DNA of 64,000 nucleotides from Saxidomus purpurata (GCA_022818135.1 JAFMSR010000017.1:5315403-5379402), one strand, 5' to 3'; shown: positions 23,003 to 34,713, counted from the stretch's first letter. Numbers and translations are program-made. Notes: generated by a model from the letters alone, not told the origin.

Positions 23003-24787
23003 GAGTGACCGTACACATGCTCGATCAGATACGTGCTCGATCACTTGCAATGTTTTATGCACACACAAATAGAAATTGAAACATTTGTGTTCCGTTCTTT
23101 ATATCAATGACCCAATACACAATTAAATCTCTCACAAGAAGAGCGACGATTGCGCGTGCGGCGTTTTACGGACGCTAAAAATATGTAACCAAAAACTGAC
23201 CAACTGACATATTTCATTGAAAACTGAGTGTAATAGATTCTTTACGTCACGTCATTATAAAATTTTGATTTAAATCATAAAATAAATTATATGTGGTTGT
23301 CCAAATAGCTTTAATTATTTAGTCTTTGCAGCATTACTCATATAAATAGTCAGTGACCTCATTTTTGACAGCTTGTAATCAAATATGGCCGACATGCAAA
23401 TGTTGAACAGGGATAAGTTTCTAGATATTTCCATAATATATTTTAGACAGAAATAGAGTAAGAAGTTGATTTTTATTGATATTCTAGCATAAAATGTGCT
23501 GTTTTTGCCCATTTTGCCGGTGTTTTAACAGGAGAAAAAACGTGTGTTAACGGGGAGATTCTCGCGCCGTTATAACCCGTTTTCATTTATGCGCAGTACA
23601 GGGCCATTGTAAACAATGGACCTGTCTTCCAAGTCTTACATCATGTACGGCGTCAACAGTGCCGGGCTTAAAAACCGCTGGTGACGTCATAAATATGACG
23701 TAAACAACACGGACGTTGTCCCGCGCATTATTGAACGTCGTACCAGTAAGAGCGTTTCATTTTTATTTCTATGATTTTTTATGTTATTTATGCTAGAATA
23801 GCGCTAACGAACGTTTATTCGTGTTATAACACCTGCAGAAACCCTTGGGATATGTTGGTGCCCTCGCCCTAACGGGCTTGGGCACCAACCATCCCTCGGG
23901 TTTCTGCAGATGTTATAACACGAAAAAACGTGCGTTAACCCTACAATGTACTCTAAGGATAAAACTAAATGAGAAATTGTGAAAAAACCGTTGAAGGTAG
24001 TTTCAAAATAAATATTAAGTTTTAGGTCTCAAACAACTAAATCTGCACATTCATGTGCGCAATGCTCTTTTCATGTTCATTTTTAAATGAGCTTGAAATG
24101 AACATAATTCAACATTTGTCATATTATAAATGAGTTTTTGTCCTGGCAGCAACGAAAATGTATAAAAGGAACCAACAGATTCACTCACCTGATACATTTG
24201 AAAAGGCTAAAAGTATGTTTACAAAAGAGTGAAATCAATAAACATACCCAATGCTTGTAAATATGTAAAACTGTTCAAAAGTCGTTAGCAGTTGACTGTT
24301 GTGAATTTATTAAGTCAAATTATAGTTACAACCATTATTTTAAGTTACTATTGCACTTCGTAATAAGAGTCTATGCACCCTACCCAGACACCAAGAAAAA
24401 AAGAAGACGTCACTTGAGGCGTGTTATATTATATTAACTTATATTCTGCTAAAAAGGGTTGCTGATCTGTAATTTTTGCAGATTTGAGACATAGATAGTA
24501 TGTTGTATTCACCTCTCCAAAAATAACCGTAAGGCAGTTCGATACTGTCTGTAAAACCGGTGATCGAGCACGAGTCGCGTCGGCATAAAAATCGTGGTCA
24601 TTTACCTATGTAATAACTTTGCCCAATTTAGTGATTTACACAGCAGTGTAATTTTTACAGGTTGCGGTAAATTGTAAGGTGAAGGTCACTTTTCAATATA
24701 CATCGCGGAAAACAGATTACAGAATTCAACTTCATAAGATATTTGTAACAATTTAATAATTTTGATCGAGCATGTGTAGGGTCAGTC
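23003..24787. mobile_element. Tc1/mariner-like non-autonomous element inside BEL gag-pol
   Basis: A 1,785-bp insertion flanked by TA on both sides (23001-23002 and 24788-24789). Its 25-bp terminal inverted repeats (23003-23027, 24763-24787) match at 23 positions and contain TACACATGCTCGATCA. A second inverted pair, CGTGCTCGATCAC, lies at 23032-23044 and 24560-24572, reusing the TGCTCGATCA core as expected for transposase-binding subterminal repeats. Removing the insert and one TA leaves the gag frame in phase across the site. No transposase ORF was found. The TA duplication supports Tc1/mariner. Internal sequence includes a large palindrome. Confidence 0.85.
23803..23939. repeat. 137-bp palindrome (foldback)
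   Basis: Arms of about 60 bp pair with few mismatches around a ~16-bp loop. Landmarks are CGTGTTATAACA, CTGCAGAAACCC and GTTGGTGCCC on the left and their inverses on the right. Related GTGTTAACGGG and GTTATAACCCG phrases occur upstream at 23543-23585, so the palindrome may be the end of a larger foldback element nested in the Tc1-like insertion. Confidence 0.85.
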
Positions 24788-24886
24788 TATATGTAATGGA
24801 CGTAGCACCCAATCAGAGCTAACTCAATCAACCGGTCCCAACACCCCTGAGAATGCTGTACTACAAGATAATGAAGTGTCTTCCAT

Positions 24887-25384
24887 TTGTCGTCTACACA
24901 AAAACCGCCCCATTTATTACTTAAGACGGCCGTGGCACCAGTGTGTTCGAGTAGTTGCTGTACAGAAGCAAATATACTGTTTGATGAGGGTGTACAACGG
25001 TCTTTCATCACAGAGAAACTTGCAAAATATTTACATCTGATCCCCGATGGTACGGATGTCGTAACCTTAGCAACATTTGGAAACACGAAGGATAACACAG
25101 GGTCCTTAGATACTGCTACTGTGTACGTGAAGACAGAACACGGAACAAAGATACCAATAACAGTACTTATCGTCTATATGATTGCAACGCCCCTTAACAA
25201 CAGATACCGGGAAAGTGTAGTGAACATGCCTTACCTCAAGAAATTGAAATTCGCACACCCTGTTTCAAGAGACAACAACCTCGAAATTTCACTATTAATC
25301 GGTGCGGACTTTTAATGGTCGTTTATTCAGGACAGTATTATCATAGGAAATGGTCCAACTGCTGTTCAGTCGAGACTTGGATAC
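24887..25384 (+). pseudogene. BEL aspartic protease (A17) region
   Basis: NILFDEGVQRSFITEKLA is the usual BEL/Pao active-site region, here with DEG in place of DSG/DTG. It is followed by TLATFGN and ISLLIGADF. A stop follows at 25313-25315 just after GADF. The protease releases mature gag and pol products from the polyprotein. Confidence 0.85.
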
Positions 25385-26504
25385 TTGCTTTCCGGACCTT
25401 TACCACATTGTAATACAGTCACACCCTATGAACATGTACAGACTCTGATTGCGACACATATACAAGGAGAAGACGAATCAGCGTTAGAAAAGTTCTGGAG
25501 TCTAGAGAGTATGGGTATTTCTAACTCAGTTGACAAACCTGAAACAACAAAGTTGACAGAATACCAGCACAATGCAATATCTTTCTCAGATGGTAGATAC
25601 ATAGCAAAGTTGCCCTGGAAATCAGATCATTATATATTGCCTAGCAACTACAACGTGACCAAAAGAAGATGGAGAGTATGATATATCGCCTACGCAAAGA
25701 ACTGGAACTTCTAAACAAATATGGAGAAATCGTCAATGAACAGAAAAAAACGAGGATTCATTGAAAAAGTAACAGATGAAGCTAACCCCAATCAACTCGT
25801 GCACTACATACCCCACCACCCAGTGAAGAAAGATTCATCAACGACCCCAACTAGAATTGTATATGACTGCAGTTGTCGAGAGACTCAAGAAAGCCCAAGC
25901 TTAAATGACTGCTTAGAGTCGACCCCTCCCGAGTTAAATGATCTCACCTCAATTATTGTGAGATTCCGTTACCATAGATACGCCGTGTCAACAGACATCG
26001 AAAAGGCCTTCCTACAAATCAGATTAGATGAAAATGAAAGAGACGTAACACGTTTTCTTTGGCTAAGTGATATACAAGTAATCCAGACAGTCAACTGATT
26101 ACATACAGATTCAAGAGTGTGTTATTCGGAGCAACAAGTTCACCATTTATTCTGAACGCCACGATTTTGAAGCATCTCAGTGAAAACCATGAACTTCCGG
26201 TTTCCAAAATCTTAAAGAGAGATCTGTATGTTGATAACATACTATCAAATTTAAAAACTGAAAAGATGCAATAGACTACTTTCGTGAGTCCCGTACATTG
26301 TTGTCAAAAGCTGGATTCAGTTTGAGATCATGGCCATCAAACAGTCAGCGTTTACAAGAACTAGCTAAAAGCGAAGGAGTGCATGACTCTGATATTCCAG
26401 CAAAAGTTCTCGATATGAGATGGGATCCAGAGTGCGAAACCCTGAGATTTTGTGAACGAAGTTTCAACACCACACATGACACAACAAAACGCTTCATTCT
26501 ATAA
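25385..26504 (+). pseudogene. BEL reverse transcriptase region, frameshifted
   Basis: Recognisable blocks are LSGPLPH, WSLESMGI, YIAKLPWK, RIVYDCS, the first catalytic Asp in VSTDIEKAFLQI, FGATSSPFILNAT and LYVDNIL at 26224-26244, where the YxDD box reads YVDN. The chain is broken near 25680, near 26060 and near 26265, and stops at 26502. It is non-functional as assembled. Confidence 0.93.
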
Positions 26505-27600
26505 GAATCATCAAAAATATTTGATCCCTTAGGTCTGCTTAACCCGGTTACAGTGAGAGCCAAGTTGTTGATGCGAGATTTATGGAAAGAAAAATACACA
26601 TGGGACAGTTCACTGCCTGATTCAATAAGACAGAAGTGGGCATCTATTGCAAAATACTTGAACATAGCAACTGATGTAACATTTCCCAGACATTATTTCC
26701 CATTAATGAACAACAAAGAAAGAAATAGAGACGACATTATTCATCACGTGTTCGTAGATGCAAGTGAACTATCTTATGGCGCAGTTGCGAACCTATGTCA
26801 CAGTGACCAGACTACATTAATCATTGCAAAGAATCGAATCGCCCCCTTGAAGAAAATCACATTACCAAGATCGGAACTAATGGCAGCTGTAGAAGGAGCA
26901 AGGCTTGCTACACACATACAGAAAAGCTTAGACGTTTCAACATTGCAGTTATGGTCAGACAGTCAGATAGTATTATATTGGCTAAAGGGTACGAAATAGT
27001 TGAAAAGATTCGTTGAGAATAGAGTGCAAGAAATTCGAGCCTTAACAGATTCAAATAAATGGAACTACTGTCCGACTGGCGAAAAGCCCGCTGATTTGCT
27101 TACAAGAGGATTATCGGTTGAAAAATTCTATAGCAGCACACTCTGGTGGAATGGACCGTCATGGTTATCAGAACGCTTGAAATGTCCACACTGTGATATC
27201 AACATACAGATGACTAGCGTAGAAGCAGACGACATATCGGTCACAGTGTCAACAGCAGACGATTCCACTACTTCCGGTTCTAGGATAAACGAGCGTCAAG
27301 GTATACATACCATTTTAGATGCATCAGCCTACAGTACTTACCAGAAGCTTCTACGTGTGACGGCATACCTCATCAGATTTGTGACAAACTGCAGAATAGA
27401 TAGAACGATGCACGATTTTGGACCCCTGACCGCGAAAGAGTTAGGACATGCTGACTTGATGTGGATATTTGACACCCAGTCAAACACTTATACAGCTGAA
27501 AAAGACAGCATAATATCAAAGTCATCTAAATTACTATTAGTGCGTCAACTCAGATTGTTTCTGGATAAAGAAAACGTTTTTCGCTGTGGAGGAGAATACG
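26505..27600 (+). pseudogene. BEL RNase H and connection region
   Basis: Motifs FVDASELSYGAV (Asp), LPRSELMAAVEG (Glu) and WSDSQIVLYWL (Asp) mark the RNase H active site. A TAG at 26997-26999 splits the domain from its C-terminal segment KRFVENRVQEIR, a one-base change from the expected Gln codon. The frame breaks again near 27600, where CGG begins the pre-integrase zinc-binding segment. Confidence 0.92.
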
Positions 27601-28508
27601 TAACGCCCCGCTAAGCGAAGATGCCAAATTCCCTTACCTGTTACCAAGGAACCACGCTATCACTCGTCTCACCATTTATGATGCCCACGTTGACCAATTA
27701 CATGCAGGAGTAAATACAACAATCACTCATCTGCGTTAGAAGTTCTGGATCCCGTGCATCAGGCAAACGGTAAAATCAATCGTTCGCAAATGTGTGATCT
27801 GCCGTAAAGTCACTTCACGATCATACAATTCCCCGGATTTACCACCCTTAATAAAATGCCGATTGAGCGTGTCCCCACCCTTTTCTGTCACCGGGGTAGA
27901 TTTCAGCGGAGCCTTATATGTTAAAAAATGATGTCAGACAAGAGAAGAAAGTGTATATATGTTTGTTCACATGCGCGTCAACCAGAGCTGTACATCTAGA
28001 GATTGTTTCAGACCTAACAGAAGATACATTTCGACGATTTACGAGTAGGAAGTCACTTCCGGTTGACATGCTATCCGACAATGCGTCAACTTACATGGCT
28101 GCTGCAAACTACTTGAAACAACTCTTCGAGTCTCCTTCTCTAAAAGTCTCATTAAGTCAGAAGGGAGTTCAATGGAAATTCATTCCGAAGCGTGCCCCGT
28201 GGAATGGAGGATTCTGGGAGAGACTCATAGGACTGACTAAAACGACACTCAAAAAGATACTAGGTCGTTCATACGTTACCATGGAGACGCTACATACCAT
28301 TCTAACAAAAGTAGAAGCTATCATGAACGACAGACCACTCACTCACGTGTCATCAAGCGTTTCGGACCCGGAACCGCTTACCCCATCTCATTTAATGTAT
28401 GGTCGGAGATTAACTTCACTACCGGATCCAGACGCACCCACAGACATAGATGTTCTCCAACTTACCCATCGGCTAGAAAACAGCTCAATATTATACAAGA
28501 CCTCCTGA
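27601..28508 (+). pseudogene. BEL integrase region
   Basis: The HHCC-type zinc-binding segment is readable between 27640 and 27810 (DAHVDQLHAG, CVICRK) but contains a stop. The core follows: VDFSGALY (Asp), MLSDNAST (Asp) and PWNGGFWERLIG (Glu), the DDE triad, then IMNDRPLTHV and TPSHLMYGR. There is a frame break near 27920 and a stop at 28506. Confidence 0.93.
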
Positions 28509-28540
28509 ATAAATTCTGGAAACGTTGGCGGTGCGAGTAT

Positions 28541-28771
28541 TTGACGACATTACGGGAACGCCATACAGCTACCGGAAGTACTCAACAGAACATAAAGGTC
28601 GGCGACGTCGTACAGGTACATGACGAAATCCCTCAATCCAAATGGAAACTCGCAGTGATAGAGGAACTCATTACTGGCAACGACGGATTAACACGTGCAG
28701 CGAAGATTCGAACTAGTAATGGGCTTACAAACAGACCAGTGGTGAAACTTTACCCATTAGAAGTTGTATGA
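28541..28771 (+). pseudogene. BEL DUF5641 C-terminal domain
   Basis: KVGDVVQVHDE...WKLAVIEEL...AAKIRTSNG...RPVVKLYPLEV is the chromodomain-like DUF5641 found after BEL/Pao integrases. It ends at TGA 28769-28771, the end of pol. Confidence 0.92.
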
Positions 28772-28861
28772 ATACCAAAACAAGTGTGTTATTGACAGTG
28801 ACAGTGTTTAAATTCTGGATATAATATTCTTCGTTTTATTTAAGAAATAATCTATGTCTTG

Positions 28862-29290
28862 GAGTGCTTTATCGAAATTGAAGCATTCCCCGGAGGTGAT
28901 GTGCCTGGCGGAAAAATTCACGACGGCGAAGCCCGAGTTAATTATTACGCAGGCACATTACCGACGTTTTGTAAATCAAAACATTGTATGACTGTTTATC
29001 CTGCATTTCTTGGCCTGTTTTAAGGAAAACAAGGTGAGGGTATTCTAAGGCTTACTTGACGCAATCAAAAATAATATTTAGGTTCTTAAACAAATCTTTT
29101 TCATGCGACTGATGTATTTATACTGATGTTATTTCCATTTTTATATTTGATTTTTGCGTGGGAGTAAATTAGAAAAGTCGGAAGGAGCTACTTTCATGTC
29201 CGAAACTCCGCCTACTTTTCCGAGTGCTTTAATACGATTAAAGCACTCGAATTGACTGTAGAAATATACCGTAGGCATATTAGAATTAGT
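28862..29290 (-). repeat. Dispersed repeat with GAGTGCTTTA inverted ends, inside BEL
   Basis: The left boundary GAGTGCTTTATCGAAATTGA and the perfect hairpin CGAGTGCTTTAAT/ATTAAAGCACTCG near 29219-29247 bracket ~390 bp. The region from about 29000 to 29290 is repeated in inverse orientation at 41034-41345. It may be a MITE that jumped into the BEL 3' region, which would help explain the missing polypurine tract. Confidence 0.7.
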
Positions 29291-29514
29291 GTTCATATTA
29301 CAGAGAGAGACAGTTAACATTTCGGAATTTAATGATACATGACTTTTGTAACCCATAGTTTTACGGGCACGATTTTGAAAATGCATATTCAACTGTTTTT
29401 AAAGTCAGTGTTAAATTCAGTATGAAAGTATTATACCCACTTTGCTTATTCGTATAATAAGACAGTAATATTTCTTTTCAGTAAGAATTTATTTACTTTT
29501 CGCGGCCCGCAGTA

Positions 29515-29693
29515 TGTTAGGAATTACGGTGCATCTTTAAGTAACGTTTACTTAGCGCCATACGTTACGTGACGTCTACGCTTTAGCGTCACTTCCGTTG
29601 TATTGTTTTTTAACGTTTTAGGTTTGAATATAGATTCGTAACAGACACAACGTGTTGTACTTTCTTCAAAGAGTTAACCCCGCCACACCCACA
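29515..29693 (+). repeat. BEL 3' LTR
   Basis: 179 bp, TGTTAGG...CACCCACA, about 97% identical to the 5' LTR. The sequence just before it (CGCGGCCCGCAGTA) is not a polypurine tract. Confidence 0.95.
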
Positions 29694-30230
29694 GACATAT
29701 CCCAGTTACCACTTATAATATTGACTTGAAACTTTGTAAATGTCTTAAGGGGTGTCACACAGTGAATTCAGATAACTGTTGTATAAATTAAATACAAATT
29801 ATTGCCCTTGTTTGACTTTGAAAAGTTGGTTAAAGTGTTGCATGCAAGGTATTATCATGCACATATCTCAGTAACCACTAATGATATTAACTTGAAATTT
29901 CATTAATGTTTTTAGGGGCATCACACAGTCAATTCAGTGAAATCTTATATACATTGAGTACAAATTATAGCCCTTGTTTGACTTTGAAAATTTGGTTAAA
30001 GTTTGCATGCAGCGTACTATCATGCCCATATCTCAGTAACCACTTATGATATTGACTTGAAACTTCATGAATGTCTTCAAGGATGTCACCAAGTCAAGTC
30101 ATATAATTCTTGTATAAATTGAGTACAAATTATTGCCCTTGTTTGACTTTGAAAATTTGATTAAAGTTTTGCATGCAGAGAACTATCATGCACATACTTC
30201 AGTAACCACTTATGGTTGTTATATCAAACT
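29694..30230 (+). repeat. Tandem array, ~142-bp units
   Basis: About four units, each with CAGTAACCACTTATGATATTGAC, TTGCCCTTGTTTGACTTTGAAAA and GTTTGCATGCA. The first unit is completed by sequence at 21500-21543, left of the BEL element. Confidence 0.9.
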
Positions 30231-31555
30231 TAGCAATAGTGTTCAGGGGCACAATTTGTATCAAACAATTAATTTACCAAAAATTAGATAATTATATAGT
30301 GATAGATTTTGACTTTTTTATGATTCAATTTTTTTAGTTTATACATAAGAGTCAGCATAATTGTGTTTTGCTATTAAACTGATAAAAGTTTTGTTTTATT
30401 AGCAAGCACCCGCAATAGTCGCAATTTAGTATAAAAATTTCAAATGCGTTCGTCAATGTGGCAGGTGTCTCATACTCGTTAATATAATCGCAAAGGAATC
30501 AACAGGGGACTTGAGTAATATCTTCAGCAGTGTTATTCCCTACAGTATGTTTTCAATCAGAAGCGTCAAGGAGAAATATGAAAGGAGACATGTAAATAAA
30601 ACGCATATATTGTTTTAGATTTGTTAAAATGCAGATAAATCTAAGATGTATTATGCGTATGTGTTTTATCAACATGTCTCATTTTATATGTCTCTTTTAA
30701 GAAAAAAATAGTTATAAAAATGTTAAATTATATACAAGCAACAACAGGAAATTTCACCTGAATTTAATGCCAGTAAATGTTTGCCATTCGCAAAGAGTTG
30801 TCGCATACTAAAACAAATAACCTCTATACAATGCCCCAATGATATAATTACATATATATGTCTCATTTCCTTCAAAGAAAATTGTGTATCGTCTTCTTAC
30901 ACAACTACAAATTGCAGTTGCAGCTGAACACTGGCATGGACTAAAATGCCTCACTAGGACAATTCCTCATTCAAATATGTGTTAGACTCCATTCCGTTTT
31001 CGCATTACAAAATGCCACAATGGTCTTGTATAGCAGAAAACAGCAACATTTGTACATTTCTGAGAGTTATAGAAACAGTTAAACTGAACGCGTTCCACAC
31101 CGATCAGAATCAAATGAATATGAAAATTAATGACCGAATTAAACAATCAAATAATGCTAGTGACAGATATGTCCTTAGCTTGACATCAGTCATTAGAGTA
31201 TTTCAAACAATTCATGTTATTTTACATTCCATTAATACTAAGTTAAATTGGCTTTCACAGTACACTTTAACGTTCAATTTGAAATTAAGTTTACTTCATG
31301 TTAATTGATATATATTTTTGTTTTATTTTCTCTATTATTCTCTTATTGAATAAGTATATTTCAAGAACGATTAGTGTTTTATCTTATTTTTGCAATTAAT
31401 TTGCTTTTTTAAAAAGGCAGGAAACGTCATCAGAAAGCATAGAAAACATGACGTCATTTTAACGACGTCATAGTCGTATGGTTTCTGGCATTCATGACGC
31501 ACGGTATATGTTTCGACGTTAAACCGAGTAGAACATAATTTTTACTGAGCTGACA
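30231..31555. other. Non-coding stretch
   Basis: No gene was recognised. The 109-codon open frame at 30979-31308 has no recognisable domain. Sequence near 31425-31500 resembles 9690-9735 in inverse orientation. Confidence 0.5.
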
Positions 31556-32095
31556 GTGAGTTTATTGAAATATAATCAATTGTTTATATAGTGTATGACA
31601 AGTTGGTTAAAGATCGTTTATTTAGTGTATGATAAGATTGTTTTATGTTGTTTATGTAGTGTATGATAAAGTCTTTAAGATTAGTTTATACTAATTTATT
31701 TTGCTCGATTGTGAAGAAAGCTTGTAGCTTATCGAGTCACTCTCCAGTCCGCTTCCTGAAAAACCAGTACTGGTGTCATATGAGGAAGTACGGTCGTGAC
31801 TCCAGTGGGGCTCGAACCCGCAACCTCCGGGATGAGCGGCCGACACCTTAACCTGTACACCACCGCTCCACTCATTAAAATTGTTTATTTAGTGTATGAT
31901 AATGTTGTTAAAGGTTGTTAATATAATGTTTTATACGGTCGTCTTATGTTGTTTATATAGTGTATGATGAAGTCTATTAGATTGTTTATTGAGTTTATGA
32001 TAAGGTCGTTTAAGGTTGTTTATATAGTTTATAATACGGTGTTTTTTATTGTTTACATGCTGTGTGATGAGGTTGTTTTTTTAACAAACTAAAAC
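31556..32095 (+). repeat. Minisatellite, ~42-bp units, split by a SINE
   Basis: Units of the form GTTTATATAGTGTATGATAAGGTTGTTTAAG repeat on both sides of the SINE at 31675-31868. Units are diverged by single-base changes. Confidence 0.85.
31675..31868 (-). repeat. tRNA-derived SINE, longer copy
   Basis: On the minus strand the B box is GGTTCGAGCCC (31818-31808) and the A box is TGGTGTACAGGTTAAGG. The body matches the SINE at 15745-15897, with an additional internal segment containing AGCTTGTAGCTTATCGAGTC. It is inserted in a minisatellite. Confidence 0.87.
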
Positions 32096-32270
32096 AGCCT
32101 TATCATACAGTATATTGCCTCATTTAGCTTTTAAAATTTAATGTAATTATCGCTGTGTTTTGGCGGAGGGCATGATTGTTTTCTGGTGCCAAATTGCCAA
32201 TACTGTTGATGACTTTTGATCGAACTAATCGACTTTTGAAGGAGAACAAGCTTACTCTAGAGTCTCCTTA

Positions 32271-32400
32271 TATTTCTCTTTTTCATTATAATCAATGTTG
32301 TCATAGTCTTGGATTACGATCTACGCTCACATTTTAAGAATATTATTGCAAATTAAGTCAACTTTGGGATGTGTATCTAATAAACAGTGTTCCTGACATT
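32271..32400 (+). repeat. Dispersed repeat left of gap 2
   Basis: CATTATAATCAATGTTGTCA, then AGTCT.GGATTACGATCT, and the next ~90 bp recur diverged at 34152-34290. The two copies sit on either side of the assembly gap at 32524-33023. Confidence 0.75.
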
Positions 32401-32523
32401 TCATAATTTTTACAAGATGCGGTATTGTATAAAAGGAGAAAGATTACGACAACGATAAAGCCTGAAACTTGAACCTTATTTTGGATTGTTTTTGAGAAAT
32501 GTATGTTAAATAATAGCATTGAA

Positions 32524-33023
32524 NNNNNNNNNNNNNNNNNNNNNNNNNNNNNNNNNNNNNNNNNNNNNNNNNNNNNNNNNNNNNNNNNNNNNNNNNNNNN
32601 NNNNNNNNNNNNNNNNNNNNNNNNNNNNNNNNNNNNNNNNNNNNNNNNNNNNNNNNNNNNNNNNNNNNNNNNNNNNNNNNNNNNNNNNNNNNNNNNNNNN
32701 NNNNNNNNNNNNNNNNNNNNNNNNNNNNNNNNNNNNNNNNNNNNNNNNNNNNNNNNNNNNNNNNNNNNNNNNNNNNNNNNNNNNNNNNNNNNNNNNNNNN
32801 NNNNNNNNNNNNNNNNNNNNNNNNNNNNNNNNNNNNNNNNNNNNNNNNNNNNNNNNNNNNNNNNNNNNNNNNNNNNNNNNNNNNNNNNNNNNNNNNNNNN
32901 NNNNNNNNNNNNNNNNNNNNNNNNNNNNNNNNNNNNNNNNNNNNNNNNNNNNNNNNNNNNNNNNNNNNNNNNNNNNNNNNNNNNNNNNNNNNNNNNNNNN
33001 NNNNNNNNNNNNNNNNNNNNNNN
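32524..33023. other. Assembly gap (500 N)
   Basis: Exactly 500 N. The true size is unknown. Confidence 1.
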
Positions 33024-33282
33024 TGACAGTATTTGTACAATTACAATATACATCAATTATGGTATTACAGTGAAAAAAAAATGTATTTTTCAAGTAGATG
33101 TAAAAAGGTTTCATTTATAAAATGATTCGAAGATTTTAAGGGCCGTCGCGTCTTGTTTAAACAATAACGTAAAAATAAATGACGTCGATTACAACACCTA
33201 TTTCGCGCTAAATAGAGTTATTTTCTATTGCATGCTTAAACGTCTTTTAAAATGAGTATTAATGTGGACAGATACTCAAAGG

Positions 33283-33438
33283 TTTATAATAAAAGGGTCA
33301 TTATCATAGGAATGTGATCCACAAGTCGGATTTGCTCTCGTTGCAGTCGTACCAGACTCGTACCAGACTCGTACTCCGCACTCAATGATCCGATGCACGA
33401 CTCAAGCAAATTCCGCTTTCTGGATCATTTATTATAAA
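33283..33438. mobile_element. 156-bp MITE-like repeat
   Basis: It has perfect 11-bp inverted ends TTTATAATAAA (33283-33293, 33428-33438), and the interior contains GTACCAGACTC direct repeats. A diverged relative begins at 37226. Confidence 0.75.
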
Positions 33439-34151
33439 TGTGTTGATAGCATTATCATATTAACAACTGATTTATATTTGTTGAAACTGTCTTCTCGGCA
33501 ATAAAAACTTGGAAATCTCATCTGACAACACCCCGTGTAAACACAGTTACTGTATCTGAATCTTGTTTGTTTTGTAATTAGATATACATGTAGTACTGAC
33601 ACGGAAAATAATTGTTATCCATTGAGGGGATTATGACTACTATGCCATTTTTGGACCAAGGGGGTTTGGACCGAGGGGATTTTGAAGTACACTCTATTTT
33701 TCACTCACACCATCACTCTCACACACTATTCATTGTTCACACTCCTGTCACAAATACACCTAACAAATGTACATCCACACTTGTTGATATCAGCAGATAC
33801 AATGTATAATTTGTTTTGTTGTATTCGGTGTTCATGAATATGTGTTGTAATGTTTTCTTAAATTTTGCCGCGGTTCGGATACAGTTCGGAGTAGATGTAT
33901 CAAATGTTTTAGTGAAAGTAGCCGTATCAAAGCTGTCCATCGTGCAGGTTAATAACGTCGCTTACAATTACATGTACATCGCTATGTCTATTTTATGCAA
34001 TCATGTTGAATACTACACACATATTTCGCACTAATTTGTTTTTTCTTCTATTTCTTGCTTGAATGTCAATTAGGTTTAAGTCAACAATCTAATTTGACTT
34101 GATTTGACTAACCTTCTCTTTAAGGAACTGAAACTCCCCCATTCTGCTGGC

Positions 34152-34290
34152 ATTTCTCTCTTTCATTATAATCAATGTTGTCACAGTCTAGGATTACGAT
34201 CTGTGCTCATATTTTCAGGATATAATTCCAATTTTTCGTCAGTTGGGAATATGTGTCTAATTTACAGAATTATTAAGACAAAGTGAAGTC
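34152..34290 (+). repeat. Dispersed repeat right of gap 2
   Basis: Second copy of the repeat at 32271-32400, in the same orientation. Confidence 0.75.
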
Positions 34291-34423
34291 TGCTTCAAAC
34301 ACAGAAAGATATTCTAACAAGAATATGAAATGCAAGTTTAGGCTTTTATCTTTGAATAGGTTTCATCAAGTAACAGCATAGTAAATAGAATTGGTGCATT
34401 CTGAAGTCACATATATATGACGG

Positions 34424-34713
34424 TTTATTACCCTTCCGAGAAATTTCTAACCGTTTGATTGGTCAACAATCCGTAAATAAATATTGACATTAACGGACAG
34501 GCCGGTAATATACAGTTCACATATCCCGTCATTGTGCCCAGAGTGTTCGCGTACACTACGTCAATGTATTAGTACATGTACATGCTGATTTGTGGCGTTA
34601 TCAAGTGACGTAACGAAGTCACTCTGTGGTATCATGTCTGCTTACGTTCAGTCGTCAAATGAATTAAAGATTAGCCGAATCCTTCAAAATGTAAGGAAGG
34701 AAAGGGTAATAAA
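34424..34713. mobile_element. 290-bp MITE-like repeat
   Basis: The ends TTTATTACCCTT (34424-34435) and inverse AAGGGTAATAAA are 12-bp inverted repeats. There is no ORF and no convincing target duplication, so superfamily is open. Confidence 0.6.

Larger units (their letters stand above)
21544..29693 (+). mobile_element. BEL/Pao LTR retrotransposon, complete but inactivated
   Basis: An ~8.15-kb element with 180-bp direct terminal repeats, a primer-binding-like TGGTGCCGTGACG just after the 5' LTR, and domains in the BEL/Pao order: gag with DUF1759 and CCHC knuckles, A17-type protease, reverse transcriptase, RNase H, integrase and C-terminal DUF5641. It is flanked by GACGT (21539-21543) and GACAT (29694-29698), a 5-bp target duplication with one change. 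Pol is broken by several in-frame stops and frameshifts, and gag by at least two frameshifts plus a 1.8-kb insertion, so this copy cannot encode a working polyprotein. No purine tract precedes the 3' LTR, and a ~400-bp non-coding repeat sits in the 3' internal region. No envelope-like gene was seen. Confidence 0.96.

Noticed and set aside
24787..25098. Minus-strand open frame opposite the BEL protease
   Set aside because: Shadow of the coding strand, which has recognisable protease motifs.
26345..26665. Minus-strand open frame opposite BEL pol
   Set aside because: Antisense shadow of the RT/RNase H region.
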